From contig RQTK01000208.1 of assembly GCA_003991915.1 (NCBI GenBank), forward strand, positions 148,248 to 212,247: 64,000 bases of DNA. The letters run 5' to 3'. Positions 49,401 to 63,400 of the stretch are shown in pieces. Each line of letters opens with the position of its first letter. Within the stretch, counting starts at the first letter, position 1. Position numbers and translations under genes: made by a program. The notes beneath the pieces are model-generated. The model worked only from the letters and a program-made list of their open reading frames with translations, was not told the origin of the DNA and did not search any database. This DNA is from Elysia chlorotica. Lineage: Eukaryota > Mollusca > Gastropoda > Plakobranchidae.

Positions 49401-50577
49401 TGCATGAAGGTATATATCGCAGTCATACACCATTTTGACAACAGCATATCAATGTGTCTTCTTAGATCAATAACTATCTTACTGTCACATTATAAAAATT
49501 GTTTAATTTGTTTTTAATAAAGAAAAATAATAGTAGAGTTAGTACTACTACTAGCACAGGAACAAAAAATCCTTTTTTGTGAAATTATATATAAACAAAC
49601 AATGAGATAAGCCATTTTGATGAGCACATGATATGTACTACACTGCAGTAATATCGAAATATTTACATTACATGTACATAATATACACTTCACATTAATA
49701 TTTCTACTGGAGTCATTTTGATTGTAGGTCAACAGGTTGATTGTACATGTAATTCCAAGATTTGCATAAAATAAGGAATAAGATATGTAGCTGAGGTCAC
49801 AACGGGTTAAAAAAAAAAATAATAGAAATAACAAAAATATGGTTATTTTTCTAATCTCAGCTAGTTCAGACAGCTCCTGATGTGAGAAACATTTTCAATT
49901 TTCTCAGTGCAAATCTACTACAATCATTGGCTTGGTAATATTGTCATGGATTAGTTATAATACAAGCACCAATGATTCATACATAATCATGTCTCTCGCA
50001 AGTCACATGTGCTGTGTAGTAAACAGCAAATGACAAATTCCAAGAGCATGCAACAATGGCTGAAAGACACGTTGAAAGACTCATTTATCAATAATGATTG
50101 AAGCTCCTGAGGCTCTGGAAGATGAAACTTAGAAAAAGAATTGCGTTTTTGGAGATACTTTATTCACTGGAAGATTTGCACCCGTTGAAATAGACAACAA
50201 GATTGAAGAAGACAAGGTCTGAAAAAAGTTGACAAACTAAAGGGAAACAAGTGACAGAAAAATAAGAATAACATCAATAGAAACAACCAAGGACCTCGTT
50301 TTCTCAGCAGAGAGAGAGTACCATGGTATGGGTAATAACTAATAATCCATGTCTTTGATGGCTGAATGTAAAGCAGAATTTAATAGTTCCATATCCATTT
50401 GACTCGTTTTGAGGATACTACACAAGGGGTATGCATTTGCCTCACCCCAGTATTTGCAGACAGCAAGATTTGCATCTTGTCATGGGCTTTTCAAATGAAT
50501 CACAAAATCATTGCAGTAGGTTATTTGCTTTCCCTTTAACAAAGCACAGAATTTAAAAAACTTAAGCAAGAGTGAGA
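43494..50577. other. BAX 3' UTR, intergenic DNA and ZC3H4-type gene 3' UTR
   Basis: Seven kilobases of AT-rich sequence between two gene ends that point toward each other (BAX plus, ZC3H4-type minus). Several AATAAA motifs occur on the plus strand (for example near 44741, 47331 and 48878) and TTTATT for the minus strand (50159, 49218). None can be chosen with confidence. No further gene is supported. Confidence 0.5.
46005..46155 (+). repeat. Dispersed repeat, copy A
   Basis: GTTGCTACTAGTATAATGCA, GACATCATGGGCACAACATAG and GCCGTAAAACAAACTCACTC also appear as the reverse complement at 58925-59040, so this is a dispersed family, probably a SINE 3' part. Confidence 0.85.
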
Positions 50578-52939
50578 TTAACAAAAGGGGGAAGCCGTAG
50601 GGTCGATAGATTTGAAAATGTCCTTGACCTTGATATCGGCAGCTTGCGCGGTCTCTGGCATGTCGAAATCCTCCAGGGTGTCCGGCAGACTCGGGCTCGG
50701 GGTGTCTCTCATCCGATCCAGTCTGGGGCCGGCCGGTTTGGGCCGGTTGTAGCTGTTGTAGGGTGGGCTGCCCGACATTTCTGCCGATCCGTCCTGGCCT
50801 CCCGCTAGCGGAGAGCTGTAGTTGACGCTGTCAGCCCGAGGCCCCGCAGATCGTTTGACCCGCTTGAAACGCGGATCATTGCGATGGTCAAAGTTGGCAG
50901 GCACCCCCGAGGGTTTCTCCGAGCTGCCTGAGGTAGAGGTCTGGGCTGTAGATGTTGATGATGCTGATGATGAAATTGATGGAGCTGTTAATGAGAGCGA
51001 TGGAGGTAGAGATGACAAAGGTGGTTGCGATAACGATGCTGGTATTGACGGCGGGTTGATGATTCCAGAGGAGATATGCGATTCTGATATGGACAGGCCA
51101 CCATCTCTCTCATCCTCTGGAGCCCAGCCAGATCTGTTAGCGTTGGGTCCAAAAGCAGCACTATTCGTATTACTACTGCTGCCAAATCGCTCATTAGCGT
51201 TTGGCAATCCCATGTCCATGTTACTATCTAAATTGTCCGAGAACTGTCTGGCACCCCTTGGGTCCCTCGAGCGAGGATCTTTCGCATTGTTGAAGCCTGC
51301 TGCCCGCGGGTCTCGGGGATCTCTCAGATCTCTCGGATCCCTAGGATCCATTGCTCTGTTTTTGAGCCTGGGGTCGTTGGGCACAGCAGTGGGTGCTGGG
51401 GGATGAGGAGCGCCTCCTAACCTCGGGTCCATGTTTGCTGCCGATGTCGCAGCGCCTCCCAACCTGGGGTCCATGTTTGCTGCCGATGTCGCAGCACCTC
51501 CTAACCTGGGGTCCATGTTTGCTGGAATTGCCGCATCCCGAGGCCCCTGCTGGGGGAAGCCAGGGGGAGCTCCAGCCATCATCTGGCCCGGGATTGCCCC
51601 CCTTGCCGCCTGCCCGACTGTACTCATGTCCCCGCCCCCCGACACAAAGATACCTCCCTGCATCTGAGGGCGGACAGGTCCAACAGCGCCCTGATTCCCC
51701 AGGGGGCCGACCCCTCCCATAGCCATGTTCATGGGTCCGGTTCCAACCCCCGCCCCCATACGGCCAATGCCTCCAGCCATCATCATGCCGCTTCCGTTGT
51801 TGCTGCCGATGTTCATGAGCCCTGGGGGCCCGCCTCTCGGACCAGAGTTCAAGCCAGCTCCCATCTGGCCGGCCATCCTCATGCCCATCTGACCAGCCCC
51901 GAACGCCATCTGGTTTATCATGGCTGACCCTCCGGCTCCCATTTGGTTGTTCCGGAAGGCTCCCAACTGATTCTGCATGGCCAGGTTCATCTGAGGGGTG
52001 CCCAGAAGGCCGGCCCCTCCCATCTGGCTGTTCATTCCTCCTCCCATCTGGCTGTTCATTCCTCCTCCCATCTGGTTTATGTTCATGCCTCCTGGCATCT
52101 GGTTCATGTTCATGTTTCCTGCTGCCATAGCATTCATATTCATGCCCTGCCCTGCCATATTGTTCATGTTCATACCCTGCCCTGCCATACTGTTCATATT
52201 CATGCCCTGCCCTGCCATACTGTTCATGTTCATGGCCTGCCCAGCCATATTGCCCATTGCTCCCCCCATGTGACTGTTAAAGCCTCCAGCCTGCGCTGAC
52301 CCAGGGACTCCAGTCAGGCTCGTCTGTCTGTTGAGCCTCGGGTCCAGAGCCCTCGCAGCCAGCCTCGGATCAGCGGGTCGGTTTGCCGCTTTCTCCAGGC
52401 GCGGGTCCACAGCTTTCGCAGACCCAGGTGACCCAGAACTGTTTGGGGATGCCCCTGCTTTCTGTAGTCTCGGGTCGGCCTTTTTCAGGCGAGGGTCAGA
52501 GGCCACGGGAGGTTTCTGGGGGATATCCTGGTTTGGACTGGGAGACGCGATCGTGTCTTCGTCCACACTCATCTTGCGCTTGCTGTCTAAGCCCGAGTCA
52601 GCCACGCCCCCCTCGGCCGACGCTTTCTTCTTGAGCTGTCGCTCCATGAACTGAACGTGCCACTTGACCCTGGGGTCGCCGCGGTAACGCGCGTCTGACA
52701 GCACCACTCCGGCCGGGAGATTCGAGTACGGGCGCGCCTGGCTGAGGGACAGCTTGACCACGCAGTAGGTCAAAGGTCGCAAGGGTCGAGCACTGACCAC
52801 TGGGGGGTCCACAGTCAGGGGCTGCAGGCGGAGTCCGAGCTTGCTCGCGATCGCGTCCGTGTTGGGAGGGGAGGATGAGGGCGAGGCTGGGGAGGGGAGG
52901 GCCCCGTTCTTGTTTTCACCGCTCGTCTGTTGGGCATCG
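50578..52939 (-). CDS. ZC3H4: ZC3H4-type terminal coding exon m (DPRL repeats, C-terminus)
   Basis: 2,362 nt after CTCCCACTCCAG, ending TAA at 50578. Includes [18 protein letters not shown], numerous DPRL(K) repeats, a Met/Asn/Gly repeat block ([10 protein letters not shown] type) and the conserved C-terminus [16 protein letters not shown]. Confidence 0.95.
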
Positions 52940-53161
52940 CTGGAGTGGGAGGGAGAGAGAGAGGGGGCAGAGAGAGGGGGAGAAAGAAGAATTTTTATAT
53001 TTTGTTCAATTTCACCAAACAAGTTCAAAATGAAATGTCTAATTTAAAAATGAAGGCGACAGAATTTAAAATGTTTAAGTATTGCTTCAAATTGTGTTTA
53101 AATTTTGAAATTTATTTATTGCAACAAAGAAAAACCACACACACAAAATAATAATAATAAC

Positions 53162-53230
<69 letters not shown>

Positions 53231-56200
53231 CATAATCATCATGTTAATAATAAGGTAAGTTAGATTTCTCAATCTTTCGTAATGGAACTTATCACGGCAA
53301 AAAATTCCATCGGCATCTGCACAGCCCAAGATAAATGAGAAAAAAACCCTACGAGATTTTGTACTGATGTTGGAGACTCTACAAGCTAAAGTCTGCGCGG
53401 AGAGGAGCAGGAATCGCCAACTCACCTGGTGTGGTCTCGTGTGGTGGCGCCACCAGTCTTGCTTTTGATAGCCTGGATCATCTGCATGATGTTGAAAGTG
53501 GATGGCACTGAGGAGCTCGTGGAGGTAGCGGCTGCAGCAGCTGCAGCAGGTGTAGAGGCGGTGGTCGGGCTGGAACAATCCGGTGCGGTTGTTGTGGATA
53601 TTGAGGTTGTTGCCGGAGTGGAAACAGCAGGGCTGGCTGTAGATGTAGAGGATGTCTGTACGCGGAGACGAAGAAAGAGATGGCATTTTGGTCAACAGGA
53701 TTGACTTGGTTACTTGGTTGGTTTCAAAAATGTTATATACAATTAGAATTTTTTTCAAATGAAACCTACAGATATCATTCATGATTGCTAATTGTGGCAG
53801 ATATCCGAAAAATAATTTCGATCCATATCTTTTTACAAGATAATAATTATATAAAGCTGGTGACACATATATCATTGTATTAATTCTGCTCCCTTCAACC
53901 GTAAATGCTACAAATATTTATCAGGATTCTGTGCAAAGGTTTCCACCGTGCACTTTTAATAAAAGGCTTTTATATTTTGAAGGCATATCAATAGTCGCAT
54001 GTTACGGGGATGAAAATAAAAAAATTTTTTTTCAACGTTGAAAAAAAAGGGTTACCAGTTTCTAACATTTTATTTCTCAAACTTTCCATTTTCTTTTATT
54101 TCATATTATGTCTTTGTTAATTTTATTAACATTGTTTTTTTATGCTTATATGTCTTAGTTTTATTTTTTATTATTTGTTTTTAAATTTATATTTCTTTTT
54201 TTAGTGGATTTTTTTCATTCTCGGCTACTTTTATTGACGTTTTACTTTTAATTTATATATGTCTGTCAGTTTTGTACCTCTTGGTTGAGTTTTTTGAGGA
54301 CATCTGTGAGCTTGGGCTGCTTCTCTCCATCATCACCTTCTTCCTCACTGGAGTAGAAGTCATCCACTTCAGCTGTAGAGAAATAAATACAGGGTCACAA
54401 ACATTCACAGAAAAGCAATTTTGCTACACGACTGTAGGAGATACAGGGTGATAAACATTCACAGAAAAGCAATTTTGCTACACAACTGTAGGAGATACAT
54501 GTAATTCTTAAGTAGTATGCCATATACATATTGACTTTTTCCTGTCATGTTGCACAATGCCAAGAGCATTGGTACCATATTTTTATACTTATCTGCACAC
54601 ATTCTGTTTTTAAATAATAATCAACATAGCTTTGGTCTTCTACAAAATAGTTCACACTTAAGGAATAAGCTTTGAATCAAGCAAGTGAAAAATTAAGAGT
54701 GGATATTAATTTAATATAGCATGGAGGCAAATTAAACTAAAATACCAAATCAGTCATCGCTTTTTTTCTACAAGTTGTCCATTTTTTTTATAACAAGACC
54801 TGAACGGAAATACAACGGAACCAAAAAGATAAAGATAAACCCTGTATTTAAGAGAAACTATGGTTTTCTATAAAGGCACCAATATCTTTTTTTTTTACTT
54901 CACAGTCAATGCCCTCAAGAAGTCTGTGTTAAGCAAATTCCACAGTTAGATTCTTTGTGTGTTTTCAAAAGTCCTCCGTTTCTCATTGATACATACTGTA
55001 CAATATTTTTATACTAAACCTTTACGCTTAAATAAACATGACCAATCACAAGACACAACCCCTATGACATACTTTTAGTGATTTCTAACTTGCCAATTGT
55101 TCTTTTTTTTTTATTGAAACTAATGAAAGTCGGTAAAAGTTTTAATAACATTTATTTATAACAATTATTTGTTTATAACCTTGAGAGCCTTTTATTATAT
55201 TTCTATGCAATTTCTTTTTTTAAAGTCATTTTAGGGAGTTATGTATGCAAATGTTTCTATTGAACACTTTTGTAATTATGCTTAAAATGTTGTTAAGCGC
55301 TTTGAGCTTTGTGAAGGGAAAGCGTTCAATAAATAAATATTATTATTATTATTATATTATTGAATGTACGAAAATCTGGCATCACTGCCGTGCGCGAGTT
55401 TCGCTGACTGACCTTTGGCCTGAGCGTCCTGTGCGGCCTTGGCCTCTGCGTCTGCCCGCTCTGCGGCGTCCTGCCTGTCCTTCTCGCGCTGGCGCGCCAT
55501 CTCCTGCTGCTGGATGCGCTTGAGGAGCTCGCGCTGTTTGCGGGGCAGGTGGGCCGGGATCTCCACCACGGCCTCGGGCGGCTTGGCCAAGGTTCTTGTC
55601 GGATCTGAGCGCGGAGATGCAAGGGTTGGTTTCTTAACTCAACGGAATCACATTACACCATACATGTACACTTTAAACACTATTTAAAAGATAAAAGCTG
55701 AAATTTTCAACTTGACAAATTTTTTTAAAATTTTATCTTTATTAGTTCAAAGGATATGAATTTTGGAAAAACCTAGGGATAGTGATAGGCTGTTATATGA
55801 AGGAATCTTTGGTTGGGTCTTTAGTTGGATCAGAGTAGGTAATGGGCCATTAAATGAAGGGTGTAAGTAGCTACACTGTTTTGTTGGATCTAAGAATCGA
55901 TAGTGGTAAGCTATTAGATGAATGAAAAAGCTGTTACTATTAAATACTATGAACATACCTTCCTGCAGCGTATCTTCTCCAGATTTCTGGGCCGAGTCCT
56001 TATCCTCCGACGTCGCAGTGTTACCGCTCTGACTGGTTTCTCCCGTTTCTCCCGCAGTCGTCTCCTCCTCGTCTTCTGCAGCAGCTCTCTCATCCTCAGC
56101 TCGGATTTGCTCCTCAATCTGCCGGCGCATTTTGTCTAGCTCCCCGAGGTCCTGGTTCGAGTCCTCCTCCTCCTCCTCCTCCTCCCCCTCTGTCGCCATG

Positions 56201-57440
56201 GTCTTCCCGTCCCTCTGTCTCTCCGCGGCGTCAAGGGGCGTAACTTGTGGCTGCTGCTGGCCCACCCGATAGTCAACATCCATAATGCCGACCTCCTGCC
56301 CAGGGTTGCTCACGTTGCCCGCGGAAAGGCTAGGGTTGAAAGCGCCAGCACCGCCACTGTTTAGGCTGTTGTTGTTGTTGTTGTTGTTGTACATGTTTGT
56401 GCCACTGACGGGGATTCCGCCCATGCTGGTCATGACTCCGCCATTGTTCATGCCAGCTTGCTGAACACCTGGAGCCCCCGTCATCGGGAGCCTCATCACA
56501 CCGGGACCCATCGCGTTGGGGTGCCTCTGGCCCATGTTCATGGCATTGTTCATAGCGTTGTTCATTGCCATATTGTTGTTTCCCATGTTCATGTTGAGTC
56601 CAGCCCTCATGGCCATGTTGTTGCCAGCACCCATCGCCATCCCATTGTTGACTGCTCCTGCAGAGTTCATGTTGCCCATGCTATTGTTTCCCATAGAGTT
56701 CATACTATTTTGGCCCATGTTGCCCATATTATTTTGGCCCATATTACTCATATTATTTTGGCCCATGTTGCCCATATTATTCATATTATTTTGGCCCATA
56801 TTACTCATATTATTTTGGCCCATGTTGCCCATATTATTCATATTATTTTGGCCCATATTATTCATACTATTTTGGCCCATGTTGCCCATATTACTCATAT
56901 TATTTTGCCCCATGTTGCCCATATTATTTTGGCCCATGTTGCCCATATTATTCATACTATTTTGCCCCATGTTGCCCATATTACTCATATTATTTTGGCC
57001 CATGTTGCCCATGCTGTTTTGGCCCATATTGCCCATACTGTTTTGTGGCATATTGCCCATATTGGCCAAACTATTCTGACCCATGTTGCCCATGCCCATA
57101 CTGTTCATATTATTTTGGCCCATATTGCTGTTAGGTGGCATATTGCCCATATTGTTCTGGCCCATGTGGCCCGTATTTTGGCCGAGGTTGCCCATGCTGT
57201 TTGGAGGCACGTTGCCCATGCCCCCCATGCCTCCTGCCATGTTGCCGAGGCCACCAGAGGGCATGGTCCCGGGTCCGTTCTGCAGGTCCCTGATCAGGGA
57301 GCCCAGCATGTTCAGAACTGGCGGCAGGTTACCGTTGCTGCTGCCGTTGTTGATATTTCTCTGCTGCTGCAAGTTGTTCATACTGTTGCCTTGGCCCACG
57401 AATGAAGTCGCACCTCCCATACCAAACCCTGGCCTCGCAA

Positions 57441-57477
<37 letters not shown>

Positions 57478-60400
57478 TTGCTGTTGTTGCAGGCCCATCA
57501 TCATCGCTGCGTTGGGGCCTCGCGGTGGGAGAGGCCCCCCAGGTCCCAGCAAACCCAGGCCCTGCCGGAGCCCCATCTGCTGCTGCTGCTGCTGCTGCTG
57601 ATTCAGGTTTGGGTTGCCATGGATACCAGCCCCGCCCAGCGCCCCCATGCCCATGTTGTTGTTGTTGTTGTTGAGGCTGCCCGAGGCTGGGCTAGGATTG
57701 GCCTCGCCGTGAAAGCCAGATGGTCTGTAGGATACACCACGAGAAAAAAAAACATTTTTTTACAGAAATGCAACTTTCACCGGTGTAGTAAATCAATAGC
57801 AAAAAAAAAGATTTTAGGCCGTCCACATAATTATAATTTTACACTCTAGAGGGGGAGGAGGGAGATTGGGGGGTTAGTATTTGGTGGTTGTAAAAATAGT
57901 GTTAAGATATGGTGAAAAGCATGTAAAGGGAAAACAATAGAGTGGAATCCACTTAAATTAAACCATGTTTTATGGTTTCCACATTGTCACTGCTTGACAA
58001 AATTGCTGTGTTTTTTTTTTAATTCATGTGTGTATCCAAACAGAAAGAGTATCACCCAAAAAAGATTAAATGAGTCTTCCACAATTAAACTTTGACAACA
58101 AATGCCAGATTTTATTTGTATACTCGACTCACCTGCCAGCTTGGGCGACACTTCCTGCCTTTGGTGATTGGCCGGGAGGCGTGACTTTAATCTCAAACAG
58201 GGACGGAATTTTCTTAGCGCGTGGTGGCGATCCTGAAAAGGCAAAAGATTCTTTAATTGCATTTGGCACCAATAGATTCTTAAAGAAAAACATTTTGAAA
58301 TTAGTTCCCTTTAAAATTAAATTCAGTTGTAAAAATAGATTTTCCCGAAAAGCATGACAGTTCAGTCCGTTCAAGACAAAAAATGCCAATTGGGACAAAT
58401 TTCCTTCGACCGCCTATGAAGTTTGCATATTTCTAAAAAAATATGTCCCTTTGCTAAAATGTTTATAGATTCCACACTATAAAATTTGACATTATTTGAA
58501 ATAAATGTATGTCTGCCCTTTTGATTGATTTACTATCATCAAAATAGGCAGTTTAACAAGTGCTAGGGCAGCAAAGGATGGCCATCTTTTGCAAAGCTGA
58601 CATTTAACAGTCTAAGAATGGTCTCTGCAAATTTTACACTGTGACATAATGACTTATTCCCCATCTTAGGGGCTTATTGGGCTAGTACTCCTGGAATAAT
58701 CTCAACACATTTCACAAAATGAACAACAGCAACAACACTACATGTGTTCCTACCCAAGAGGTTTTTAACACTCGCTTAGGTAAGCTACCTTAAAGAGCAT
58801 AAACAACAACACTATCTATCTAAGGTAACCTAAGCTCAGAGACCACTAGACTGAGCAACAACAACAACAACAACAACAACAACAGCAACACGACATCACC
58901 TCTTTGAAACAACTAACTGAGCGTGAGTGATTGAGTGAGTTTGTTTTACGGCACGTCAGCACGGTAACTGCTATGTTGTGCCCATGATGTCTTAAGACAG
59001 TTAATGCATTATACTAGTAGCAACGGTGATTCCTTATCACTTTGAGTAGTAAAAGCATAAAAATTGTGCGTAAAAGGTTTGGTTAAAAGTGAAGGCAACA
59101 ACAACAGCAGCAACACTACGTGTGTACCTACCCAAGAGGCTTGGCCGACCACGCATGTCCGAGTAGTCCTGAGCGTCGCTGTAGTCGTCGTGGTCGTAGT
59201 CTCGGTCCGTGTCGTCGTAGTCTCTGGGCGGGTAGTCGCGGAAGTCGCGGTACTCTGGGTCCTCCATGTCCACAATCTGGAGACATTCAGACCGCACACA
59301 CGGCTTTCAGTTTTACAGGGCACAGGTGGAGATTCACGCAACTCGCAATCTCTTTACACAGGCTTTGACAAAAAACAGGCTGCAAAATTAACCTTTAGGT
59401 GGAGAGGCTGTGTGGCTGTGTAGCTGTCTTTTTGTGTTCTATAGTAAAGTCTCCTAAGTCTCAAGAAGGTTGGTTGGTTGGTTGGGTTGGTTTAACGTCA
59501 AACAGCAGCACTATATAGGCTATATTATGGACGGGCCCCAAGACGGACGTCTGACAATTTTATGTGCTGCCACACACTAGACAGGGCGGGGATACCATGA
59601 CTCCAGTCTCAGCCGGTCACATTATACTGACACCGACCCAACCTGTAGGGAATGCAACAGCCAGGATTCGAACCCGGGACCTTTTGTGTCGGAAGCCGAT
59701 GTTCTACCTCTGGACCACAGTGGCCCCCAAGAAAGATCCTATGTGGCGATGGGAAACAAAGAGCGGAACATGTGAAACTTGTCAGCCACATTATAATGAC
59801 AGCTATCCACTCTGTAGGCCTTGTAAAAAAACAGGCTGCAAAAGTAACCTTGAGTTCGAGAGACAGTGTGGCTTGTCCTAGTGAAAGTTTTGTAGATCAT
59901 GTCAACGAGACCAAACATGGCAATGAGAAACAAAGAGCAGAATACTCAGAACTTGGCCACAAACATTATACTGACACCGACCCAATTGGTAGGGTTAAGG
60001 AAAGGTTTCTACCATTGCACCCTGACAATCTAAGAGCCTGTTTTTCATCAAAATTTCTAAAAAAAAATTTTAATTGCAGGGAAAAACAGAAGTTAAATAA
60101 CAGTGGAAAGAACACAAGACATTTTGACTGACATGGTCAAAATGGAAGATGACATAGTTAAGTTACAGCGTTTTCTGCCTCTATTGAACTCTAAACTAAA
60201 CAGACACTGCATGCAGAACACAGACTTACAATAGTGGTTACATACTGAATAAAAATTAGACTATCATTTATTGATAAGCATAAGCAACAACTTGGACCTT
60301 TAAGATTAAGTTTGAAAAAAAAAATTTTTAAAAAGACATTATGATCGTTGTCATTGTATTTGTGCTCTGTAGCAGTATAAAAGTATATTCTGCCATTGTT

Positions 60401-63400
60401 TTTAAACTCGTATTGACGTATGTCTAATCAAACACTCGTACTGACGTATGTCTAGCCAAACACTCACATCTTCGGCCGCGACCCTCAGAGCCAGAGCTCG
60501 CCTCGTGTCCTCTGTGAGCGGGGCGTGGGAAAACTTGCACCGGTCTCCGCTGAAGCACTTGGCCCCGGTGTGGTAGTACTTGCACGGGTAGTTCTGTAAC
60601 ACTGAGTTAAGGGAAATCAACCTCCGTTTCCCAAGGCATGTCATTATGGCAAGTGTCAAACTTAAATTTACACCTTTTACAGATGCATAATTTTGCATCT
60701 AAAGATATTTTGCTACAGTATATAACTGAGATCAAATAACATAAAGCAATATTGTCACAGTGCTATAATTATGGCATAAATGTGATTTATGCCAAACCCT
60801 AAATGATATATCGATGTAAAGGTGAAAATGAGATCTGTCTAACTTGACCCTCTGATTAAAACCGCGCTAATAGGTTTTTGCCTTATCTAATTAGAAACTT
60901 CTAATTAGAAATTAAGAAATTAAAATGGTTTTTATTGATATATATCTCAAAAGTAGCGGGAATAACTTATGAAAAAATCGTAGCACAATGAATATGTTAC
61001 ACAGTATGTTGCTTGGTTTAAAGGGGTTCAGACTGTAGCCGTGATTTCAAACTTTCATATAACTTTATAAGCGATAGTGTTGAGACTGCATTCATAACTT
61101 CAAAAGGATATCATGCATGTAGAGGCAGTGCTCCTTGTGGCAGCCTTTCACTGTCAGGTGATATTTACACACTTCCATCTTCGGCCGAGGAGACTCCACG
61201 TCGTGGTTGAACTGGCAGCCGCTGCCCTGGGAACCAAACAAATGGTAAAAACATTACGACCAAATTCTAAATCGTTACAAGGAAAATCTAAAAATATTAC
61301 AACCAAATTCCAAAAACACTATGACCAAATCCTAAAATCACTTCAAACAAAATTCTAAAAACATTACAACCAAAAACTATCATGGTCATTTTATGAGGCC
61401 ATGTTTGTTTCCTTAAAACTATGACAAAATGACAGCCAACTTTACAGCCAATTTAAGAGGCTCAAGGCCTAAAGCTGCTGAATTGGATTTACCACTGATG
61501 AGTCCTAAACCCTTAACTCAATTGAGTACTTTCCCGGAAATGATCATGAAATTGTACTATTTTCTGAATTTTTCAAATATTCTTATCTTTTGAATCACTA
61601 AAGAAAGAATAAAAAAATTTCCCGCATTTTAAAATTTCAGCGTTTTATCTTTCAAATAAAATGTCTTAGTTACAGTTACATCTAAGCGCACTGAGCATGA
61701 TTGTTCAAGGAAGTGCGCTAAATAAATGCAATATATTATTATTTATTATCAACGCGATGTGACCCCGATGATTAAACTGACGCCTACCTTAGCACACTTC
61801 CCGTCCATGTAGAACTTGCAGACGGGTCTCTCCGACATGGCCATCTCCATCAGAGTTTTCTTGCGGGGCGGGCCGCCTCTCTTCCTGCCGTCCCCAAGGG
61901 CATCCCTCCCTCGTTTCTTGGCGCGCTTCAACCGCAGGTTCTCGTACTGGAACACAAACAAGGCATGAGAAAGATGTCAGGCGCACTGGGATGACTCGGC
62001 TGGCTGTTCCCGAGCCGAGATTATAAAGGTCTCGTTTAAACTTTTTGAGAATTATGCAATAAAAATATAAAAAAAATAAATAAAAAAATACACTTCTTAT
62101 AAAAAGAATTAACATGATCTCAATTCTGATCAACAACTTTAATTTTGTTTGATTTTTAAAAAGTTCTTTTGTAAACCATTCCTTATCACTCAAATGTATG
62201 TTTATGTTTATAGATTGTAAAATAATGTGGAATGCTGCTATTGAAAATGTAGAAATAATTTACCTCTTTGTCATCAGCATCCATATAACCATCCGCCATG
62301 CTAAAAGAGAAAAATTTGAAGATGAAATTTAGAGATATTGGAACCAGTTTCCAGTAAATTATTTAATAAGGCTTCTAGATCTACTTAAGTGATCACCAAT
62401 TTAGCCCTGCTCCATAAGAAGATAACATTTAAATAATGATATACTATAAATCTATACATATTCACCTAAGCCAAATTACTACAGTGCATATAATTCGATG
62501 GCATTATTAAATTTTGATCAAAAGTAAATTTAATAAAGATTTCCTGAAAGACAAAACGGAACTGACAACAATACGGAACTGACGACAATACGCACCCATC
62601 TTCCGAGTCCTCCGAGTACGAGGGGCTGTCGTAGAGACCGGGCGGACTGTGCCCCCCTGACCTCCCGTACCTCCCGCCTGCGCTGGAGTGGGCCTGGCCC
62701 CCATGCTGCTTGCCCCTGTAGCCCCCGCTAGCGGCGCCCCCTGCACTGTGAGCGGACGCTTTGCTCTGTGGCGCCACCTGGGAGACGCCCGAGCCCCAGG
62801 CCAGCGGAGCCCCTGCTCCAGACGGGGGTGACGTGCTGGATCGGGCCGGCCTGGCTTCATCCTCGTCGTCCTCGTCGGGGTTACCGTACGGCTTCCGCTT
62901 CCTCTTCTGTACACAAGGATCGGAGTCATTAGAGAGGATTAGAAACTTTGCTGTCATCAGTTTTTGTTGAATCTCTCTCTATATATATCTATCTTAGCTA
63001 TGCCTCACATATTTTGATATTTTTTTTCTGCATACATTTACGCTATTTCTGTTTAAATAAATTTATATCTTGTCAAAATAGACAGTATGGTTGATCTTTT
63101 TTCCTATTCTTGACAAAATCTCAGCACTCAACAATTATTTGCAAATGTACTTGATTTGAAGTTACATAAAACTTTATTTACATTGATTTAATGCTGTTTC
63201 TGCCATATCATCAGTTTTAATTAGAAGGTACAGTGGATTCCAGAGGCATTGCTTTTTTTTTTTTTTTTCGTTGTAAGGCTGTCCCAAAAATGTTTCTCTT
63301 AAATCCATTCCACTGTAGTTGGTGTTGCTTGGAATATCATAAAGGATTAACGATTTTGCTATTGAATCATTATAGATAGGCTACCATGTACATTTAGTAT

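Noticed and set aside
50822..52654. Plus-strand frames opposite exon m
   Set aside because: Antisense of the DPRL-rich terminal exon, with no independent support.
53087..53875. 262-codon minus-strand frame across exon l
   Set aside because: It runs in the wrong frame through exon l and through an AAT microsatellite. Phase from exons k and m selects a different frame.
56458..57674. Long plus-strand His/Ile/Leu-rich frames opposite exon i
   Set aside because: Antisense shadows of the ZC3H4-type repeat exon. The minus frame joins in phase with both neighbours and matches the family.
60596..61111. GT-AG splicing between exons e and f
   Set aside because: No GT exists near the end of exon e in the needed phase. 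TTACAG could serve as an acceptor but has no donor partner.
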